Positions 49,000-59,881 of a DNA stretch of 64,000 nt are shown piece by piece. Origin of the DNA: Pseudoalteromonas amylolytica (GTDB lineage Bacteria; Pseudomonadota; Gammaproteobacteria; Enterobacterales; Alteromonadaceae); the NCBI RefSeq assembly GCF_001854605.1, contig NZ_MKJU01000026.1, forward strand, positions 223,572 through 287,571, written 5' to 3'. The notes beneath the pieces are model-generated. The model did no database searches. It had not been told where the DNA came from and saw only the letters and a program-made list of their open reading frames with translations. The position numbers and the translations under genes are program-made. Every line of letters starts with the position of its first letter. The stretch's first letter is position 1.

Positions 49000-49021
49000 A
49001 TTCAACCTCTTAGGTAGATGC

Positions 49022-51598
49022 ATGTCGATAGATTTATATTCAGAACATACTATAAAACAACAAACCCCCATGATGCAGCAATATCTTAGGATTAAGGCTG
49101 AGCACCAAGATATTTTATTGTTCTATCGTATGGGCGACTTCTATGAACTGTTCTTCGATGATGCTATTCGTGCCGCACAATTATTAGATATCTCCCAGAC
49201 TCATCGTGGCAAAGCATCTGGTGCCCCCATTCCTATGGCTGGCGTGCCCTATCATGCTGTTGAAAACTATTTGGCACGTTTGGTACAAATGGGCGAGTCA
49301 GTTGCTATTTGCGAGCAAGTAGGCGATCCCGCCACCAGCAAAGGACCTGTAGAGCGTAAAGTAGTGCGCATAGTGACACCAGGCACCGTAACTGATGAAG
49401 CACTATTGCAAGAACGCCAAGACAACCTACTCGCTGCAATATGGCAAGATAAACACCATCATTATGGTGTGGCTTACCTAGATATTAATTCTGGTCAGTT
49501 TTGCATTGTCGAATTAAAGACAGACGAAGCGCTGAGTTCTACTTTACAGCGATTACAACCTGCTGAGTTGCTTTATCCTGAGTCTTTTAAAAACTTACAT
49601 CTTATAGAACAGTTCAAAGGGGCTCGCCGTCGTCCCGATTGGGAGTTTGACCTAGATACGGCTAAACATCTGTTATGTCAGCAGTTTGAAACCAAAGATT
49701 TAATTGGCTTTGGTGTCGAGCAAGCTCATACGGCTTTGATTGCCGCAGGTTGTGTGATGCAATATGTAAAAGATACACAACGTACTGCTTTGCCACACAT
49801 TCGCGCGATCACCCTAGAAAAAAATGAGCATGCTGTTATTTTAGATGCCGCAACGCGTAAAAACTTAGAGCTGACGCTTAATTTATCAGGCAGCATAGAC
49901 AACACCTTAGCGCAAATACTGGATAAAACGGCCACCCCCATGGGGTCACGTTTGTTGAAACGTCGTATTCATACACCCATACGTAACCGCCAAGAACTCA
50001 ACGCTAGACTCAATGCAATTTCAAGCCTAATAGAAACGCAATTATGTTTAGATACCTACGAGGCGCTCAAACAAATTGGTGATATTGAACGAGTTGTGGC
50101 GCGTTTGGCCCTATGCAATGCAAGACCCCGTGACCTAACAAGACTAAGAAGCGCCCTACAAGCACTTGAGCCATTGCATCAATTGCTACAAGAAAGCGAT
50201 GATGAGCGGATCGCACAAATCTGTGCCCAATCCCCCACGCTGCCTAAGCTCCAAGACTTGCTGGAACGTGCTATTATCGACAACCCTCCAATTCTGATTC
50301 GCGATGGCGGTGTGATAGCCACAGGCTACAATGCTGAACTCGATGAATGGCGTTCGTTAAGCCAAGGTGCTACCGACATTTTAGAAAAGCTTGAAGAACG
50401 AGAGCGACAGCGCACCGGGATCAGCACACTGAAAATAGGCTACAACAAAGTACATGGATTCTATATCGAGATCAGCCGTGCAAATTCTCATTTGGTGCCA
50501 GCAGATTATATTAGACGCCAAACTTTGAAAAACAATGAACGCTATATCATTCCTGAGCTTAAAGAGCATGAAGATAAGGTGCTAGGTAGCCAAAGCAAGG
50601 CATTAGCACTTGAAAAGCAATTATATGAACAGCTGTTCGAGTTTATCGCACCTTATCTAGAACAATTACAACTCATGGCAGCCGCTTTGGCTGACTTGGA
50701 CGTATTAAATACGCTTGCCGAGAGAGCGCAAACATTAGACTACTGTAAACCAACACTCACAGAAGATAACCAATTACACATCGAAGAGGGTCGCCACCCT
50801 GTTGTCGAACAAGTCAGTAAAGAGCCGTTTATTGCCAACCCTGTTCACCTTAATACACAGCGCAAGATGCTTATTATTACTGGACCAAACATGGGTGGTA
50901 AATCAACCTATATGCGTCAAACTGCATTGATTGTTCTTATGGCACACATCGGCAGTTATGTGCCAGCCAGATCGGCTAACATAGGGCAAGTGGATAGGAT
51001 CTTTACACGTATTGGTGCCAGCGATGATTTAGCTTCAGGCCGTTCAACATTCATGGTAGAGATGACCGAAACTGCAACGATTCTCAACAATGCCACAGAA
51101 CAATCCTTGGTGTTAATGGATGAAATTGGTCGCGGCACCAGTACCTACGATGGTCTTTCTCTAGCCTACGCAACAGCCGACTACCTAGCTCGTCAACTAG
51201 GGGCTAAAACCTTATTTGCCACACACTATTTTGAACTGACAGAATTGGCTCAACAACAGCCTGGACTGGTAAATGTGCATTTGGATGCGGTTGAACATAA
51301 CGACACCATTGCTTTTAAACATACTGTTATGGAAGGTGCTGCGAGTAAGAGCTTTGGTCTACAAGTTGCTGGCTTAGCCGGCGTGCCAAAACCTGTACTG
51401 CAACTTGCAAAACAAAAGCTCACTCAGTTGGAGAATCATCAAAGTGTGGTTGAGCCTATGCCTACTCAGCAGTCACTCCCATTGTCCGAACCTACACCTT
51501 CTAAAGTTGAACGGGCACTGCATGACATTGATCCAGATGAATTAAGTCCAAGAGAAGCACATGCGCTGCTCTACCAGCTAAAACAAACATTGGGCTAA
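49022..51598 (+). CDS. mutS: DNA mismatch repair protein MutS
   Basis: The 858-residue protein contains the mismatch-binding domain (about 15-130; [26 protein letters not shown] with the Phe-x-Glu motif), connector, core and clamp domains, and the ATPase with Walker [29 protein letters not shown] and [10 protein letters not shown]. The C-terminal tail includes the tetramerisation helix. ATG 49022 (AGGT upstream) is preferred; a longer frame from 48923 overlaps pncC and is not conserved. Confidence 0.97.
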   Translation: MSIDLYSEHTIKQQTPMMQQYLRIKAEHQDILLFYRMGDFYELFFDDAIRAAQLLDISQTHRGKASGAPIPMAGVPYHAVENYLARLVQMGESVAICEQVGDPATSKGPVERKVVRIVTPGTVTDEALLQERQDNLLAAIWQDKHHHYGVAYLDINSGQFCIVELKTDEALSSTLQRLQPAELLYPESFKNLHLIEQFKGARRRPDWEFDLDTAKHLLCQQFETKDLIGFGVEQAHTALIAAGCVMQYVKDTQRTALPHIRAITLEKNEHAVILDAATRKNLELTLNLSGSIDNTLAQILDKTATPMGSRLLKRRIHTPIRNRQELNARLNAISSLIETQLCLDTYEALKQIGDIERVVARLALCNARPRDLTRLRSALQALEPLHQLLQESDDERIAQICAQSPTLPKLQDLLERAIIDNPPILIRDGGVIATGYNAELDEWRSLSQGATDILEKLEERERQRTGISTLKIGYNKVHGFYIEISRANSHLVPADYIRRQTLKNNERYIIPELKEHEDKVLGSQSKALALEKQLYEQLFEFIAPYLEQLQLMAAALADLDVLNTLAERAQTLDYCKPTLTEDNQLHIEEGRHPVVEQVSKEPFIANPVHLNTQRKMLIITGPNMGGKSTYMRQTALIVLMAHIGSYVPARSANIGQVDRIFTRIGASDDLASGRSTFMVEMTETATILNNATEQSLVLMDEIGRGTSTYDGLSLAYATADYLARQLGAKTLFATHYFELTELAQQQPGLVNVHLDAVEHNDTIAFKHTVMEGAASKSFGLQVAGLAGVPKPVLQLAKQKLTQLENHQSVVEPMPTQQSLPLSEPTPSKVERALHDIDPDELSPREAHALLYQLKQTLG

Positions 51599-51614
51599 CA
51601 CCATTAAGAAAACA

Positions 51615-51643
51615 AAAAACCACCTGAAAAGGTGGTTTTTTTT
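51615..51643. terminator. Bidirectional terminator between mutS and rpoS
   Basis: ACCACC pairs with GGTGGT around a six-base loop, with A6 before and T8 after. Confidence 0.9.
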
Positions 51644-51666
51644 GCAACATCTATTTAGCTAGAAGT

Positions 51667-52650
51667 TTATAACTGTTCGAACAAACTATCTGTACTTAGC
51701 CCCTCATGTTGCAAAATATCTTTTAAGCGTCTTAATGCTTCAACCTGTATCTGACGCACGCGTTCACGAGTTAGGCCAATCTCTCTACCAACATCTTCCA
51801 AAGTAGAAGGTTCATAGCCCAACAGACCAAATCGTCTAGCAAGCACTTCTCGTTGTTTGGGGTTCAACTCTCCTAACCAGTCAACGATATGGCTATTGAT
51901 GTCATTGCTCTGCACCTCACTTTCAGGGCCATGACCTTTTTCATCAGCGATTATATCTAACAGCGCCTTGTCATTGTCACCACCAATCGGTGTATCTACT
52001 GAAGTGATTTTTTCGTTTAAGCGCAGCATCTTAGTAACATCTTCTACTGGGCGATCTAAACATTCTGCGATCTCCTCAGCAGTTGGCTCATGATCAAGCT
52101 TCTGCGTTAACTCCCTTGCTGTACGTAAGTACACATTCAACTCTTTCACCACATGAATAGGTAAACGAATTGTGCGTGTTTGGTTCATTATAGCGCGTTC
52201 TATGGTTTGTCTAATCCACCAAGTTGCATATGTCGAAAAACGGAAACCTCGCTCTGGATCAAATTTTTCGACAGCTCTGATTAAACCAAGATTGCCTTCT
52301 TCAATCAGATCAAGCAATGCTAGACCTCGATTGTTATAGCGGCGTGATATTTTTACAACTAAGCGCAAGTTACTCTCTATCATGCGCTTACGTGATGCTT
52401 CGCAGCCTTTCAACGCTTTTCGCGCGTAATAAACCTCTTCTTCCGCACTTAACAACGGTGAAAATCCAATCTCTCCGAGATAAAGCTGAGTTGCATCTAA
52501 GTTTTTGACATTTTCATCTTTGGCGAAGATATCGTCATCGTCATCAATGTCTTCCAACAATTCGGCTTTTGAGCTATCTACTTCGAGCTCGTCGAGCTTA
52601 TCATCAAAATCGTCCGTTTTTTTGGTTTTAACATTTGCAGTTTGAGCCAT
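51667..52650 (-). CDS. rpoS: RNA polymerase sigma factor RpoS
   Basis: The 327-residue sigma-70-family factor has region 1.2 ([21 protein letters not shown]), region 2 ([59 protein letters not shown]), region 3 and region 4 ([21 protein letters not shown]). It controls stationary-phase and stress genes. ATG 52650 has GGGAGG six bases upstream; ATG 52656 abuts the ribosome site. It follows nlpD, whose coding region often houses the main rpoS promoter. Confidence 0.95.
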   Translation of the reverse strand: MAQTANVKTKKTDDFDDKLDELEVDSSKAELLEDIDDDDDIFAKDENVKNLDATQLYLGEIGFSPLLSAEEEVYYARKALKGCEASRKRMIESNLRLVVKISRRYNNRGLALLDLIEEGNLGLIRAVEKFDPERGFRFSTYATWWIRQTIERAIMNQTRTIRLPIHVVKELNVYLRTARELTQKLDHEPTAEEIAECLDRPVEDVTKMLRLNEKITSVDTPIGGDNDKALLDIIADEKGHGPESEVQSNDINSHIVDWLGELNPKQREVLARRFGLLGYEPSTLEDVGREIGLTRERVRQIQVEALRRLKDILQHEGLSTDSLFEQL

Positions 52651-52704
52651 ACGCATCCTCCCAAGTGATTGAATAGTAGCGCTTTTAGCTATGCAGCGAC
52701 GCCA

Positions 52705-53532
52705 CTACTTACTTGGCAAATATTTAACCGGATTAACAGCTTGGCCTCTAAAACGAATTTCAAAACGTAACGCTGTTTTAGTGGCATCTGTACTACCCAT
52801 TTCGGCAATTTTTTGCCCAACTTTAACTTTTTGCTGCTCAGTAACCTCTAACTTCGAGTTATGTGCATAAGCACTGAGGTAATCGTCATTGTGTTTCAAA
52901 ATGATCAAATTACCGTATCCTCTCAAGGCACTGCCAGCATATACCACAATTCCATCAGCAGCCGCCTTTACTGGTGCCCCTTCAACATTGGTGATTTGAA
53001 GTCCTTTATAACCATTTTCCTTACTAGAAAAATGTTTTGTCACCTTACCAACGGCAGGCCAACGCCAACGTACCTTATTGGAAAATATAACTTTAGATTC
53101 GTTGTCATTTTTACTGCTATGTTTTTGAACATACTCTCGTTGTTTTGGCTGATCAAGCTCTTTTTTCGTAATTTTGTTATTTTTTTGTTTCTTTTTACTA
53201 GACTTATCGGCTTTAATTGTGTATTTTTTGCGCTTTTTATTTTTATTTTGTGGATTCTCTACATAAATTGTTTGCCCTGGGTAAATCACGTAAGGCGGCT
53301 TAATTCCATTTATTTGCGCGATTGTCCTAACATCTTTATTTGCGCTAAAAGCAATGGCAAAAAGCGTGTCACCTTTTTGAACTTGATATTGATTATTTTT
53401 TATATGAATTTTTTGTGTCTCACTGGACTTACCAGATGATAAGCTAGTGACCGGTGCGGGAGTGTGGCGACTTGAACATCCAGCTAATAACATACAAACA
53501 GTTGTCAGTATCAACAGGTATGTTTTAAGCAT
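52705..53532 (-). CDS. nlpD: Murein hydrolase activator NlpD
   Basis: The 275-residue lipoprotein has lipobox LLAGC (Cys19), a LysM domain (about 50-93; YQVQKGDTLFAIAFSANKDV), a Lys-rich linker (about 95-140), and a C-terminal LytM/M23 domain (about 160-270). Zinc ligands are lost (HFSSKENGYKGLQI), as in NlpD, which activates the amidase AmiC at the septum. It sits between pcm and rpoS as in E. coli. Confidence 0.94.
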   Translation of the reverse strand: MLKTYLLILTTVCMLLAGCSSRHTPAPVTSLSSGKSSETQKIHIKNNQYQVQKGDTLFAIAFSANKDVRTIAQINGIKPPYVIYPGQTIYVENPQNKNKKRKKYTIKADKSSKKKQKNNKITKKELDQPKQREYVQKHSSKNDNESKVIFSNKVRWRWPAVGKVTKHFSSKENGYKGLQITNVEGAPVKAAADGIVVYAGSALRGYGNLIILKHNDDYLSAYAHNSKLEVTEQQKVKVGQKIAEMGSTDATKTALRFEIRFRGQAVNPVKYLPSK

Positions 53533-53606
53533 TTGTCACCTTTTATGTTTATTTGTTATTTTGCGGTAGTGTAAAACTGAACAGCGCACAGTTGTAGCCA
53601 TTTAAA

Positions 53607-54245
53607 TTAAATAATATCTCCAGCAACCAAAGGCACAAACCTCACAGGTGCTAAACGATGCTCAACAAATTGCTTCCCCTTTCGTACAAACAAAGTCAGT
53701 TGTTGCTCTTGTTCTCCTAGTGGAACAATCAAAGCCCCCTCGTCTTCTAGTTGAGCCAACAATTGCTTAGGCACCTCTTTTGCTGCTGCCGTCACTATGA
53801 TCCCAGAAAAAGGTGCCTTTGACTGCCAGCCTTGCCATCCATCACCATGTTTCATAGCAACATTATACAAATCAAGCATGTGCAAACGACGTTTTGCTTG
53901 CCATTGCAATGCTTTAATACGCTCGACACTACACACTTCATCAAATAACTGCGCAAGAATTGCTGTTTGATAACCTGAGCCAGTGCCAATTTCTAGCACC
54001 TTGCCAGCTACACCCACTTGCCTTAAAACTTCCGTCATCTTTGCAACAATGTAAGGCTGTGAAATTGTTTGCCCCTGCCCAATGGGCAACGCGGTGTTTT
54101 CATATGATTTATGTTTCAACACATCGTCGACAAACAAATGGCGAGGTGTACTTTCCATTACCTTGAGCACTTGCTCATCTTGGACGCCCTGAGTTTTTAG
54201 CTGTTGAACTAGCACATGAGCACTTCGTTTATAGCTACTGAGCAC
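53607..54245 (-). CDS. pcm: Protein-L-isoaspartate O-methyltransferase
   Basis: The protein (212 residues) repairs isoaspartyl residues using AdoMet. Motifs: LPIGQGQTISQPYIVA, VLEIGTGSGYQTAILAQL (motif I), VCSVERI and GDGWQGW. GTG 54245 is preferred: AGAGGTG lies eight bases upstream at the surE end, whereas TTG 54269 lacks a ribosome site. It follows surE by two bases. Confidence 0.94.
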   Translation of the reverse strand: MLSSYKRSAHVLVQQLKTQGVQDEQVLKVMESTPRHLFVDDVLKHKSYENTALPIGQGQTISQPYIVAKMTEVLRQVGVAGKVLEIGTGSGYQTAILAQLFDEVCSVERIKALQWQAKRRLHMLDLYNVAMKHGDGWQGWQSKAPFSGIIVTAAAKEVPKQLLAQLEDEGALIVPLGEQEQQLTLFVRKGKQFVEHRLAPVRFVPLVAGDII

Positions 54246-54247
54246 GG

Positions 54248-54997
54248 CTATTTCACCTCTTTCAACCAATTTGCCATTGCGTCTAAACTGTCATGAGCCG
54301 TCATATCAACTTTTAATGGTGTGATAGCAGCATAGCCATTGTTCACAGCATGAAAATCTGTTCCTTCGCCAGCATCACTTTCTGAGCCCAAACTACCATA
54401 CCAAAACACATCTCGTCCCCAAGGGTCCTGCTGCTTCGTCATAGTTTCAGCTTTATGGCGTGCGCCAAGACGGCAAACTTTGGCACCTTTGAGTTCCGTC
54501 AGTGGAATGTCAGGAACATTGATATTAATAATCTGATCCCTAGGCAGTGGATGATTCTGTAACTGTTTAATAATATCCAACGTCATTTGCGCCGCAGTTT
54601 CATAGTGCGCTTCTTCTTTGGAGCACAAAGAAACTGCAATCGCGGGGAGACCTAAATGTCGCCCTTCTGTGGCCGCGGCTACAGTGCCAGAATAAAGGGT
54701 ATCGTCCCCTAGGTTAGCGCCATTGTTGATCCCTGCAACAACCAAATCGGGGAGTTCATCCATCAATTGACTGACTCCCAAATGGACGCAATCAGTCGGG
54801 GTACCGTTAACCGAAATAAAACCATTTTCCAACACTGTGGCACGCAGCGGGTTAAGTAACGTTAAAGAGTTACTTGCTCCACTGCAATTACGGTCCGGTG
54901 CGACCACCGTTACCTGTGCGATTTGTTTTAATGCCTGATATAAAACCGCAATACCTTTGGCATGCACACCGTCATCATTACTAAGCAGAATTCGCAT
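54248..54997 (-). CDS. surE: 5'-nucleotidase/exopolyphosphatase SurE
   Basis: The 249-residue metal phosphatase begins [16 protein letters not shown] with the DD metal site, followed by [27 protein letters not shown] and [23 protein letters not shown] (in parts). It hydrolyses nucleoside monophosphates and supports survival in stationary phase. Its first 17 bases overlap truD. It belongs to the conserved truD-surE-pcm-nlpD-rpoS order. Confidence 0.95.
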   Translation of the reverse strand: MRILLSNDDGVHAKGIAVLYQALKQIAQVTVVAPDRNCSGASNSLTLLNPLRATVLENGFISVNGTPTDCVHLGVSQLMDELPDLVVAGINNGANLGDDTLYSGTVAAATEGRHLGLPAIAVSLCSKEEAHYETAAQMTLDIIKQLQNHPLPRDQIININVPDIPLTELKGAKVCRLGARHKAETMTKQQDPWGRDVFWYGSLGSESDAGEGTDFHAVNNGYAAITPLKVDMTAHDSLDAMANWLKEVK

Positions 54998-56024
54998 CAA
55001 CGACCTCTTGGTTAAAGTTATCTTTGCTTGCATCACGGTGTTGTACTAACTCTCTCAATACAGCCGTTGCAAACGTCCCTTTTGGTAAACTAAACGACAA
55101 TTGAATGGTATTGCTATCGATAGTCTCGACCTGTAATTGATTTGGTATCAAACGCAACGCCCGTCGCTCTGTTTTTAAGCCTAACTGGCCCAGACTCTGT
55201 TGCCAAGCACTATATGATTCTAACCATTGTCTTTCTTGCGCTACCAAGCCCTTTTCACCTTTACCAACCAGAGGCGCTGATAGCATGATATCGCCGCTGC
55301 TCAAACGGGCTATCGTTTCATCACTGATATCATCTTCAAAGAATGCATTACTGCCACTGAGTAGGAAAACTTCTCTGTGCCATGTTTTTGCTAAACCGTG
55401 TTCCGCAACACGTAAACTCACTAACTGATTAAAAATATGCGAGCGTGCTGCTGAGATAACAATGCCTCGTAGCTTCTTATCGCGGATCTGCTCTCCCGCA
55501 AACAGACGCTCCGCCATTTCAAGATTATATCCATCATGGCCAAAACGCTGCTCACCAAAGTAATTAGGCACCCCTTGACGTACCGCATTGATTCTCGACA
55601 GTATATCCAGCGGCATATCTACATTACGCAGCACGATTTTAAAATGATTGCCGCTATGACAACCGGTGCGAAGCTTACGGTTATGCCTGACTTGTTTCAC
55701 AACGAATATGCTGTCACTGTTGAGCGCACTAAAATCAATGTGCTTTTTTATCGCTACTGGTACACTAAACCACTGACTACACACACCGTGACGGTCTTTT
55801 AATCCCGCATAACTTACCTCTCGAGGTACCACACCTGCGAGCTTGGCAATTTGTTTTGCAACAAACTGTGTGTTTTCGCCTTTTTTAATCACCTGCAGAC
55901 AAACATGCTCCCCTTCTCCAGTAAGTGGAACATCTAAAATCTCATCGACCATAAAATCTTCTGCCGAAGTTTTAAAGTCCCCTCGTGACAAAGGTTGGCC
56001 GTATAAATAATTTAATTGCTTCAT
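54981..56024 (-). CDS. truD: tRNA pseudouridine(13) synthase TruD
   Basis: The 347-residue enzyme makes pseudouridine 13 in tRNA-Glu. It has the TruD motifs [12 protein letters not shown], the catalytic Asp in [18 protein letters not shown] (about 75-92), [19 protein letters not shown] and the TRUD insertion domain. The start overlaps the ispF stop (ATGA), and its end overlaps surE. Confidence 0.95.
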   Translation of the reverse strand: MKQLNYLYGQPLSRGDFKTSAEDFMVDEILDVPLTGEGEHVCLQVIKKGENTQFVAKQIAKLAGVVPREVSYAGLKDRHGVCSQWFSVPVAIKKHIDFSALNSDSIFVVKQVRHNRKLRTGCHSGNHFKIVLRNVDMPLDILSRINAVRQGVPNYFGEQRFGHDGYNLEMAERLFAGEQIRDKKLRGIVISAARSHIFNQLVSLRVAEHGLAKTWHREVFLLSGSNAFFEDDISDETIARLSSGDIMLSAPLVGKGEKGLVAQERQWLESYSAWQQSLGQLGLKTERRALRLIPNQLQVETIDSNTIQLSFSLPKGTFATAVLRELVQHRDASKDNFNQEVVDANSA

Positions 56025-56497
56025 GATTTCATCAACACCACTACAGCATGGGCAGATATACCTTCCTTACGCCCCTCAAAACCAAGCTTTTCTGTAGTCG
56101 TCGCTTTGACATTCACTTGACTGATATCCGCCGCACAATCCTGCGCTAGATTCCCACGCATCGCATCGATATGAGGCCTCATTTTTGGAGCCTGAGCAAC
56201 AATCGTAATATCACAGTTTCCGAGCTGGTACCCCATTTCTTGCATCTGTGCCACAACACGGCGCAACAAAATACGGCTATCAATACCCGCAAATTCCTCT
56301 GAAGTATCTGGAAAATGCTTACCAATGTCACCTAGTGCTAATGCACCTAGCAGAGCATCACACAAAGCATGAATAGCTACATCACCATCAGAGTGTGCAA
56401 TAAAGCCTTGCTCGTAAGAGATCTTTTCGCCACAAATGGTTAACGGGCCATCTCCACCAAATTTGTGTACGTCAAAGCCGTGGCCAATTCTAATCAT
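56021..56497 (-). CDS. ispF: 2-C-methyl-D-erythritol 2,4-cyclodiphosphate synthase
   Basis: The 158-residue zinc enzyme forms the cyclodiphosphate in the MEP isoprenoid pathway. Motifs: [11 protein letters not shown] (zinc ligands DxH), [19 protein letters not shown], and [17 protein letters not shown] near the C-terminus. It overlaps ispD by eight bases, the partner one reaction earlier (CDP-ME branch). Confidence 0.96.
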   Translation of the reverse strand: MIRIGHGFDVHKFGGDGPLTICGEKISYEQGFIAHSDGDVAIHALCDALLGALALGDIGKHFPDTSEEFAGIDSRILLRRVVAQMQEMGYQLGNCDITIVAQAPKMRPHIDAMRGNLAQDCAADISQVNVKATTTEKLGFEGRKEGISAHAVVVLMKS

Positions 56498-57194
56498 TGC
56501 TTTTACTCTCCTGCTGTTTTGCTAATAAAAAACAAGCTAAGTCATAATCTTCAGGGGTGGTTATTTTTATATTGTCGCTGCGACCGGATACAAGTTTAAC
56601 AGGCTGGCGTGCCCATTCCATTGCAGACGCTTCATCGGTTATGAGAACTCCTTTGCTAAGCGCTTGCTCTAGGGCCTCTTTGAGATTTTTATAAGGAAAT
56701 AACTGCGGGGTTAATGCTTGCCATAACTGCTCTCTTGGAACCGTTTCAAGGCTGTGAGTATTTCCGCGTTTTATGGTATCTTTTACTTTCGCAGCAAGAA
56801 TACCACCTTCGTCATTGCGCACACATTCGTTAATCAATGTACGAATATCATCTGCCAACACCAACGGACGAGCAGCGTCATGCACTAATACCCAGTCAGG
56901 CTGCACCTCAGATAGGGCGTGTAACCCATTCAGTACCGATTCGGCTCTTTCTTTTCCACCACTAACGCGCATAATTCGTTGTTCAGAAAGCGCTAATTCA
57001 CAGAAGTATTCATCATTGTCGCTGACGACAACGGCAATTTTACACAGTTCACTAAGCTCACCTAGTTTAGCTAAGGTGTGCTCAAGGATAGTTTTGCCTG
57101 CAACTTTTAGATACTGCTTTGGATAGCCAACTTGCATTCTGCTTCCCACGCCTGCGGCAGGAACAATGGCAGCAATTTTAATGGTTTGATTCAT
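56490..57194 (-). CDS. ispD: 2-C-methyl-D-erythritol 4-phosphate cytidylyltransferase
   Basis: The 234-residue enzyme makes CDP-methylerythritol. It has the nucleotide-binding [20 protein letters not shown] start, [26 protein letters not shown] and [10 protein letters not shown]. It overlaps ftsB by 17 bases and ispF by eight, so the cluster is translated as a coupled set. Confidence 0.96.
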   Translation of the reverse strand: MNQTIKIAAIVPAAGVGSRMQVGYPKQYLKVAGKTILEHTLAKLGELSELCKIAVVVSDNDEYFCELALSEQRIMRVSGGKERAESVLNGLHALSEVQPDWVLVHDAARPLVLADDIRTLINECVRNDEGGILAAKVKDTIKRGNTHSLETVPREQLWQALTPQLFPYKNLKEALEQALSKGVLITDEASAMEWARQPVKLVSGRSDNIKITTPEDYDLACFLLAKQQESKSND

Positions 57195-57471
57195 TGTGCT
57201 TTCTTGGTAAAACCCGAATAAATGTTTCGTTCTCTTTGATCATACCCAACTCATGACGTGCTCGCTCTTCAACCCCTTCTAGGCCCAGCTTGAGATCTTC
57301 AATATCCGCTTTGAGTAATTTGTTGCGCTTGGATAACTTGGCATTAAGGGCTTGATGTGAATTAACCGCACTTTTAATTTGTGTGTAATCTTGAATACCG
57401 TTATTGCCAAACCATAAACGGTACTGCAAGAACAGCGCTAGAGTCAGTAAAATCAATTGAAATAAACGCAC
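57178..57471 (-). CDS. ftsB: Cell division protein FtsB
   Basis: The 97-residue protein has one N-terminal membrane helix (about 3-20), then a coiled coil (about 28-70) and the family segment ERARHELGMIKENETFIRVL. FtsB joins FtsL and FtsQ in the divisome. Position before ispD is conserved. Confidence 0.93.
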   Translation of the reverse strand: MRLFQLILLTLALFLQYRLWFGNNGIQDYTQIKSAVNSHQALNAKLSKRNKLLKADIEDLKLGLEGVEERARHELGMIKENETFIRVLPRKHNESNH

Positions 57472-57511
57472 TCGTTAGCCTCCCAAACTCAAGGCTATTG
57501 CATAATTTGCG

Positions 57512-58144
57512 TTAATGGTGTCGTTGTTTAGTCGCTTTAACATTGGTCCAATTTATCATACTGGCAAGCAGCATTTCTCTTAAGCTTAGCAAGCGAGGCG
57601 CAACGACTTTTTCGTATTGCCAACGGTGACCACAGCAAGCCGCTGTCATTAACGGCTTTGTTGGTGTGTACAACTTAAAGGTGTGTTGATGACTAACACC
57701 TGAACTGTCAAACCAACCATACTGGTTACAATGCACCGCATTGTCCCTTACTTGATCTAAGCTGTCCATGACTACCTGCATATATCCCGAGTCACAGATC
57801 AGCACAGGAACCACCAGACCGACTTTTGCCTTTTGCGTAAAAAAAATTTGATTTTTCTGCTGTTCAAATTGTGGCAGTGTCTTTTTTTGTGGTGCCAACC
57901 AACATCCATTTTGGCTATCTAATTGTAAAGGGACTTCTCCTTGGGTAATGTGTCGAGCTGCCCTTTCAACATAATAAGGCAAGCTCAACAGCTTACGCTG
58001 TAACTGCTCACCACTAAATTGCTTTGCTAGTAGTGGTATTTCCCGTGCATAAAACACGTTAACCAGCTCTGCAAATTGCAATCGCTCGTGTTCATTGTGC
58101 CATAGGTTGCTTTGCTGGCTATCTGCTATATTTTGCTTTACCAC
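57512..58144 (-). CDS. Uncharacterised 210-residue protein
   Basis: I do not recognise the family. The protein has no signal peptide or membrane helix, seven Cys or so including a CCGH motif near 168-171, and a basic tail (KATKQRHH). It ends 40 bases before ftsB starts on the same strand, and follows the DUF2947 gene by 48 bases. The CCGH and scattered His could bind metal, but this is a guess. Confidence 0.65.
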   Translation of the reverse strand: MVKQNIADSQQSNLWHNEHERLQFAELVNVFYAREIPLLAKQFSGEQLQRKLLSLPYYVERAARHITQGEVPLQLDSQNGCWLAPQKKTLPQFEQQKNQIFFTQKAKVGLVVPVLICDSGYMQVVMDSLDQVRDNAVHCNQYGWFDSSGVSHQHTFKLYTPTKPLMTAACCGHRWQYEKVVAPRLLSLREMLLASMINWTNVKATKQRHH

Positions 58145-58192
58145 ACACCCTCCATCAACTGAGAAAGTTATAGCATGGTAAGCACGTGCAGG

Positions 58193-58672
58193 CTAGCCTT
58201 TCGCTCGCAGTCCAAGCTTGGCGTTACCGTTTTCTAAAAACTGTACCACCGAGTCGCGCTTTTTACCTAGTAACAAGCTACCATCCGCTAGGAACATGAA
58301 GTTTTGCCAGTAGCGTTTAAATATCTCAAACTGGGTTTCAATTACCAGCTCTCGCGACAGACAGAAATAAACCGTCGTGTTATCTTCCCAGTGCAGAAAG
58401 TCACATATCTCTTGAGGCAGTATTTGCTCGCCATCTTCCCATGGCTTCTCCCAGTTAACTTGCTCACTCCAGGTCTCATCATTGCCAGGCCACTCTGATT
58501 TTGTGAAAAAATCAGGATGATCCTTTTCTCTAGAGACCATAGTGCTCCACAGCACTGCTGCACGCTCACGGGTCATTGGTTTTATTGCGTTTAGATCAGC
58601 CTCATCTATGGGTAAATCCTGATGTTTGAAAACCCAAGCTTTTTTAAACTCATCTATAGAAATATAATTCAT
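58193..58672 (-). CDS. DUF2947 family protein
   Basis: The 159-residue acidic cytoplasmic protein is rich in Trp (WVFKHQDLP, AAVLWSTMVSREKDHPDFF, WEKPWEDGEQILP, RYWQNFMFLADGSLLLGK) and matches my recollection of DUF2947, found in marine gammaproteobacteria. No catalytic motif is evident and function is unknown. It is divergent from the DUF1653 gene. Confidence 0.75.
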   Translation of the reverse strand: MNYISIDEFKKAWVFKHQDLPIDEADLNAIKPMTRERAAVLWSTMVSREKDHPDFFTKSEWPGNDETWSEQVNWEKPWEDGEQILPQEICDFLHWEDNTTVYFCLSRELVIETQFEIFKRYWQNFMFLADGSLLLGKKRDSVVQFLENGNAKLGLRAKG

Positions 58673-58735
58673 TACTCAGCCATGTTGGCACCGTCAATAA
58701 CAGACGAGTATACCGCACAGCAACAGGAGCAAACA

Positions 58736-58963
58736 ATGCAACAATCATTAAAACCGGGCATTTATCAACATTACAAAGGTGGGAAGTATCAAGTACACCA
58801 TATCGCAACACATAGTGAAACTGGTGAGCTTATGGTGGTATACCAAACTTTATATGGTAATTTTGACTTTTGGGTACGTCCATTAAGCATGTTTTGTGAA
58901 CATGTCACTGTAGATGACGTAGCTACACCTCGCTTTAAATACATATGTGAACCTGACGCGTGA
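58736..58963 (+). CDS. DUF1653 family protein
   Basis: The 75-residue protein begins MQQSLKPGIYQHYKGGKYQV and continues VVYQTLYGNFDFWVRPLSMFCE, the DUF1653 signature (a small beta-rich domain of unknown role). AGGAG lies seven bases before ATG 58736; a longer frame from 58622 overlaps the DUF2947 gene and is unlikely. The gene stands alone. Confidence 0.85.
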   Translation: MQQSLKPGIYQHYKGGKYQVHHIATHSETGELMVVYQTLYGNFDFWVRPLSMFCEHVTVDDVATPRFKYICEPDA

Positions 58964-59041
58964 AATAATGCACACGCCTAGAGTTATAGGGTGGTTTTAT
59001 GGCACTATAGTCTCATCAGACCAGATCGTTAGGAATATATT

Positions 59042-59878
59042 GTGAGCTTCGAAGGTACTAATAACTACATTGCCAGTAATGCACTTAAGCAAGCCGTAAA
59101 CGCAGCCGTTGTGCTCGAAAAGCCCTTATTGATTAAAGGTGAGCCCGGTACGGGCAAGACCATGCTCGCACAAGAGCTCGCCAACAGTCTAAACACTGAG
59201 CTTATTCAGTGGCATATCAAATCAACCACCAAAGCTCAGCAAGGCCTATATGAATATGACGCCGTATCTCGCTTACGTGACAGTCAATTAGGTGATGAGA
59301 AAGTTCATGACATTAGCAACTACATTGTCAAAGGCAAGCTATGGCAAGCGTTCGAGGGCATCAAGCGTCCTGTATTGTTAATCGATGAAATTGATAAAGC
59401 AGATATTGAATTCCCTAATGACTTACTACTTGAACTCGACAAAATGGAGTTTCATGTTTACGAAACGGGCGAGAGAGTCAGCGCTAAAGTACGCCCAATT
59501 GTAATCATTACGTCGAATAATGAAAAAGAGCTACCGGATGCCTTTCTTCGCCGCTGCTTTTTTCACTATATTGATTTCCCATCGCCTGAACAGATGAAAC
59601 AAATCATTGATGTGCATTACCCAAATATCAAACAAGATTTAGTCCAACAAGCGCTAGAATCATTTTTCAAACTACGCGATGTACCGGGGCTCAAGAAAAA
59701 GCCTAGTACCAGTGAGCTATTAGACTGGCTAAAGCTACTAATGGCAGAAGATATTGATATGAGTACTTTACGAGACCAAAGCAATACTGGTGGCCTGATG
59801 CCACTATTTGGTGCGCTGTTAAAAAACGAACAAGATGTGAGCCTTATCGAAAAGTTGGCTTTTTTGAGTAAGCGTTAG
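59042..59878 (+). CDS. MoxR-type AAA+ ATPase
   Basis: The 278-residue protein starts at GTG and has Walker A GEPGTGKTM (about 33-41), Walker B VLLIDEIDKAD (about 110-120), sensor 1 IITSNNEKELPDAFLRRC with the Arg finger, and a C-terminal lid. MoxR ATPases act as chaperones that insert cofactors or assemble complexes together with a VWA protein, here encoded three bases downstream. The client is unknown. Confidence 0.9.
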   Translation: MSFEGTNNYIASNALKQAVNAAVVLEKPLLIKGEPGTGKTMLAQELANSLNTELIQWHIKSTTKAQQGLYEYDAVSRLRDSQLGDEKVHDISNYIVKGKLWQAFEGIKRPVLLIDEIDKADIEFPNDLLLELDKMEFHVYETGERVSAKVRPIVIITSNNEKELPDAFLRRCFFHYIDFPSPEQMKQIIDVHYPNIKQDLVQQALESFFKLRDVPGLKKKPSTSELLDWLKLLMAEDIDMSTLRDQSNTGGLMPLFGALLKNEQDVSLIEKLAFLSKR

Positions 59879-59881
59879 ATT

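Noticed and set aside
48923..49021. N-terminal extension of MutS
   Set aside because: It runs antisense into pncC and is not like the MutS N-terminus; the normal start is ATG 49022.
52861..53439. 192-codon open frame antisense to nlpD
   Set aside because: It is a by-product of the Lys-rich (A-rich) nlpD linker; the composition is Phe/Leu/Ile-rich low complexity and the minus-strand NlpD is clear.
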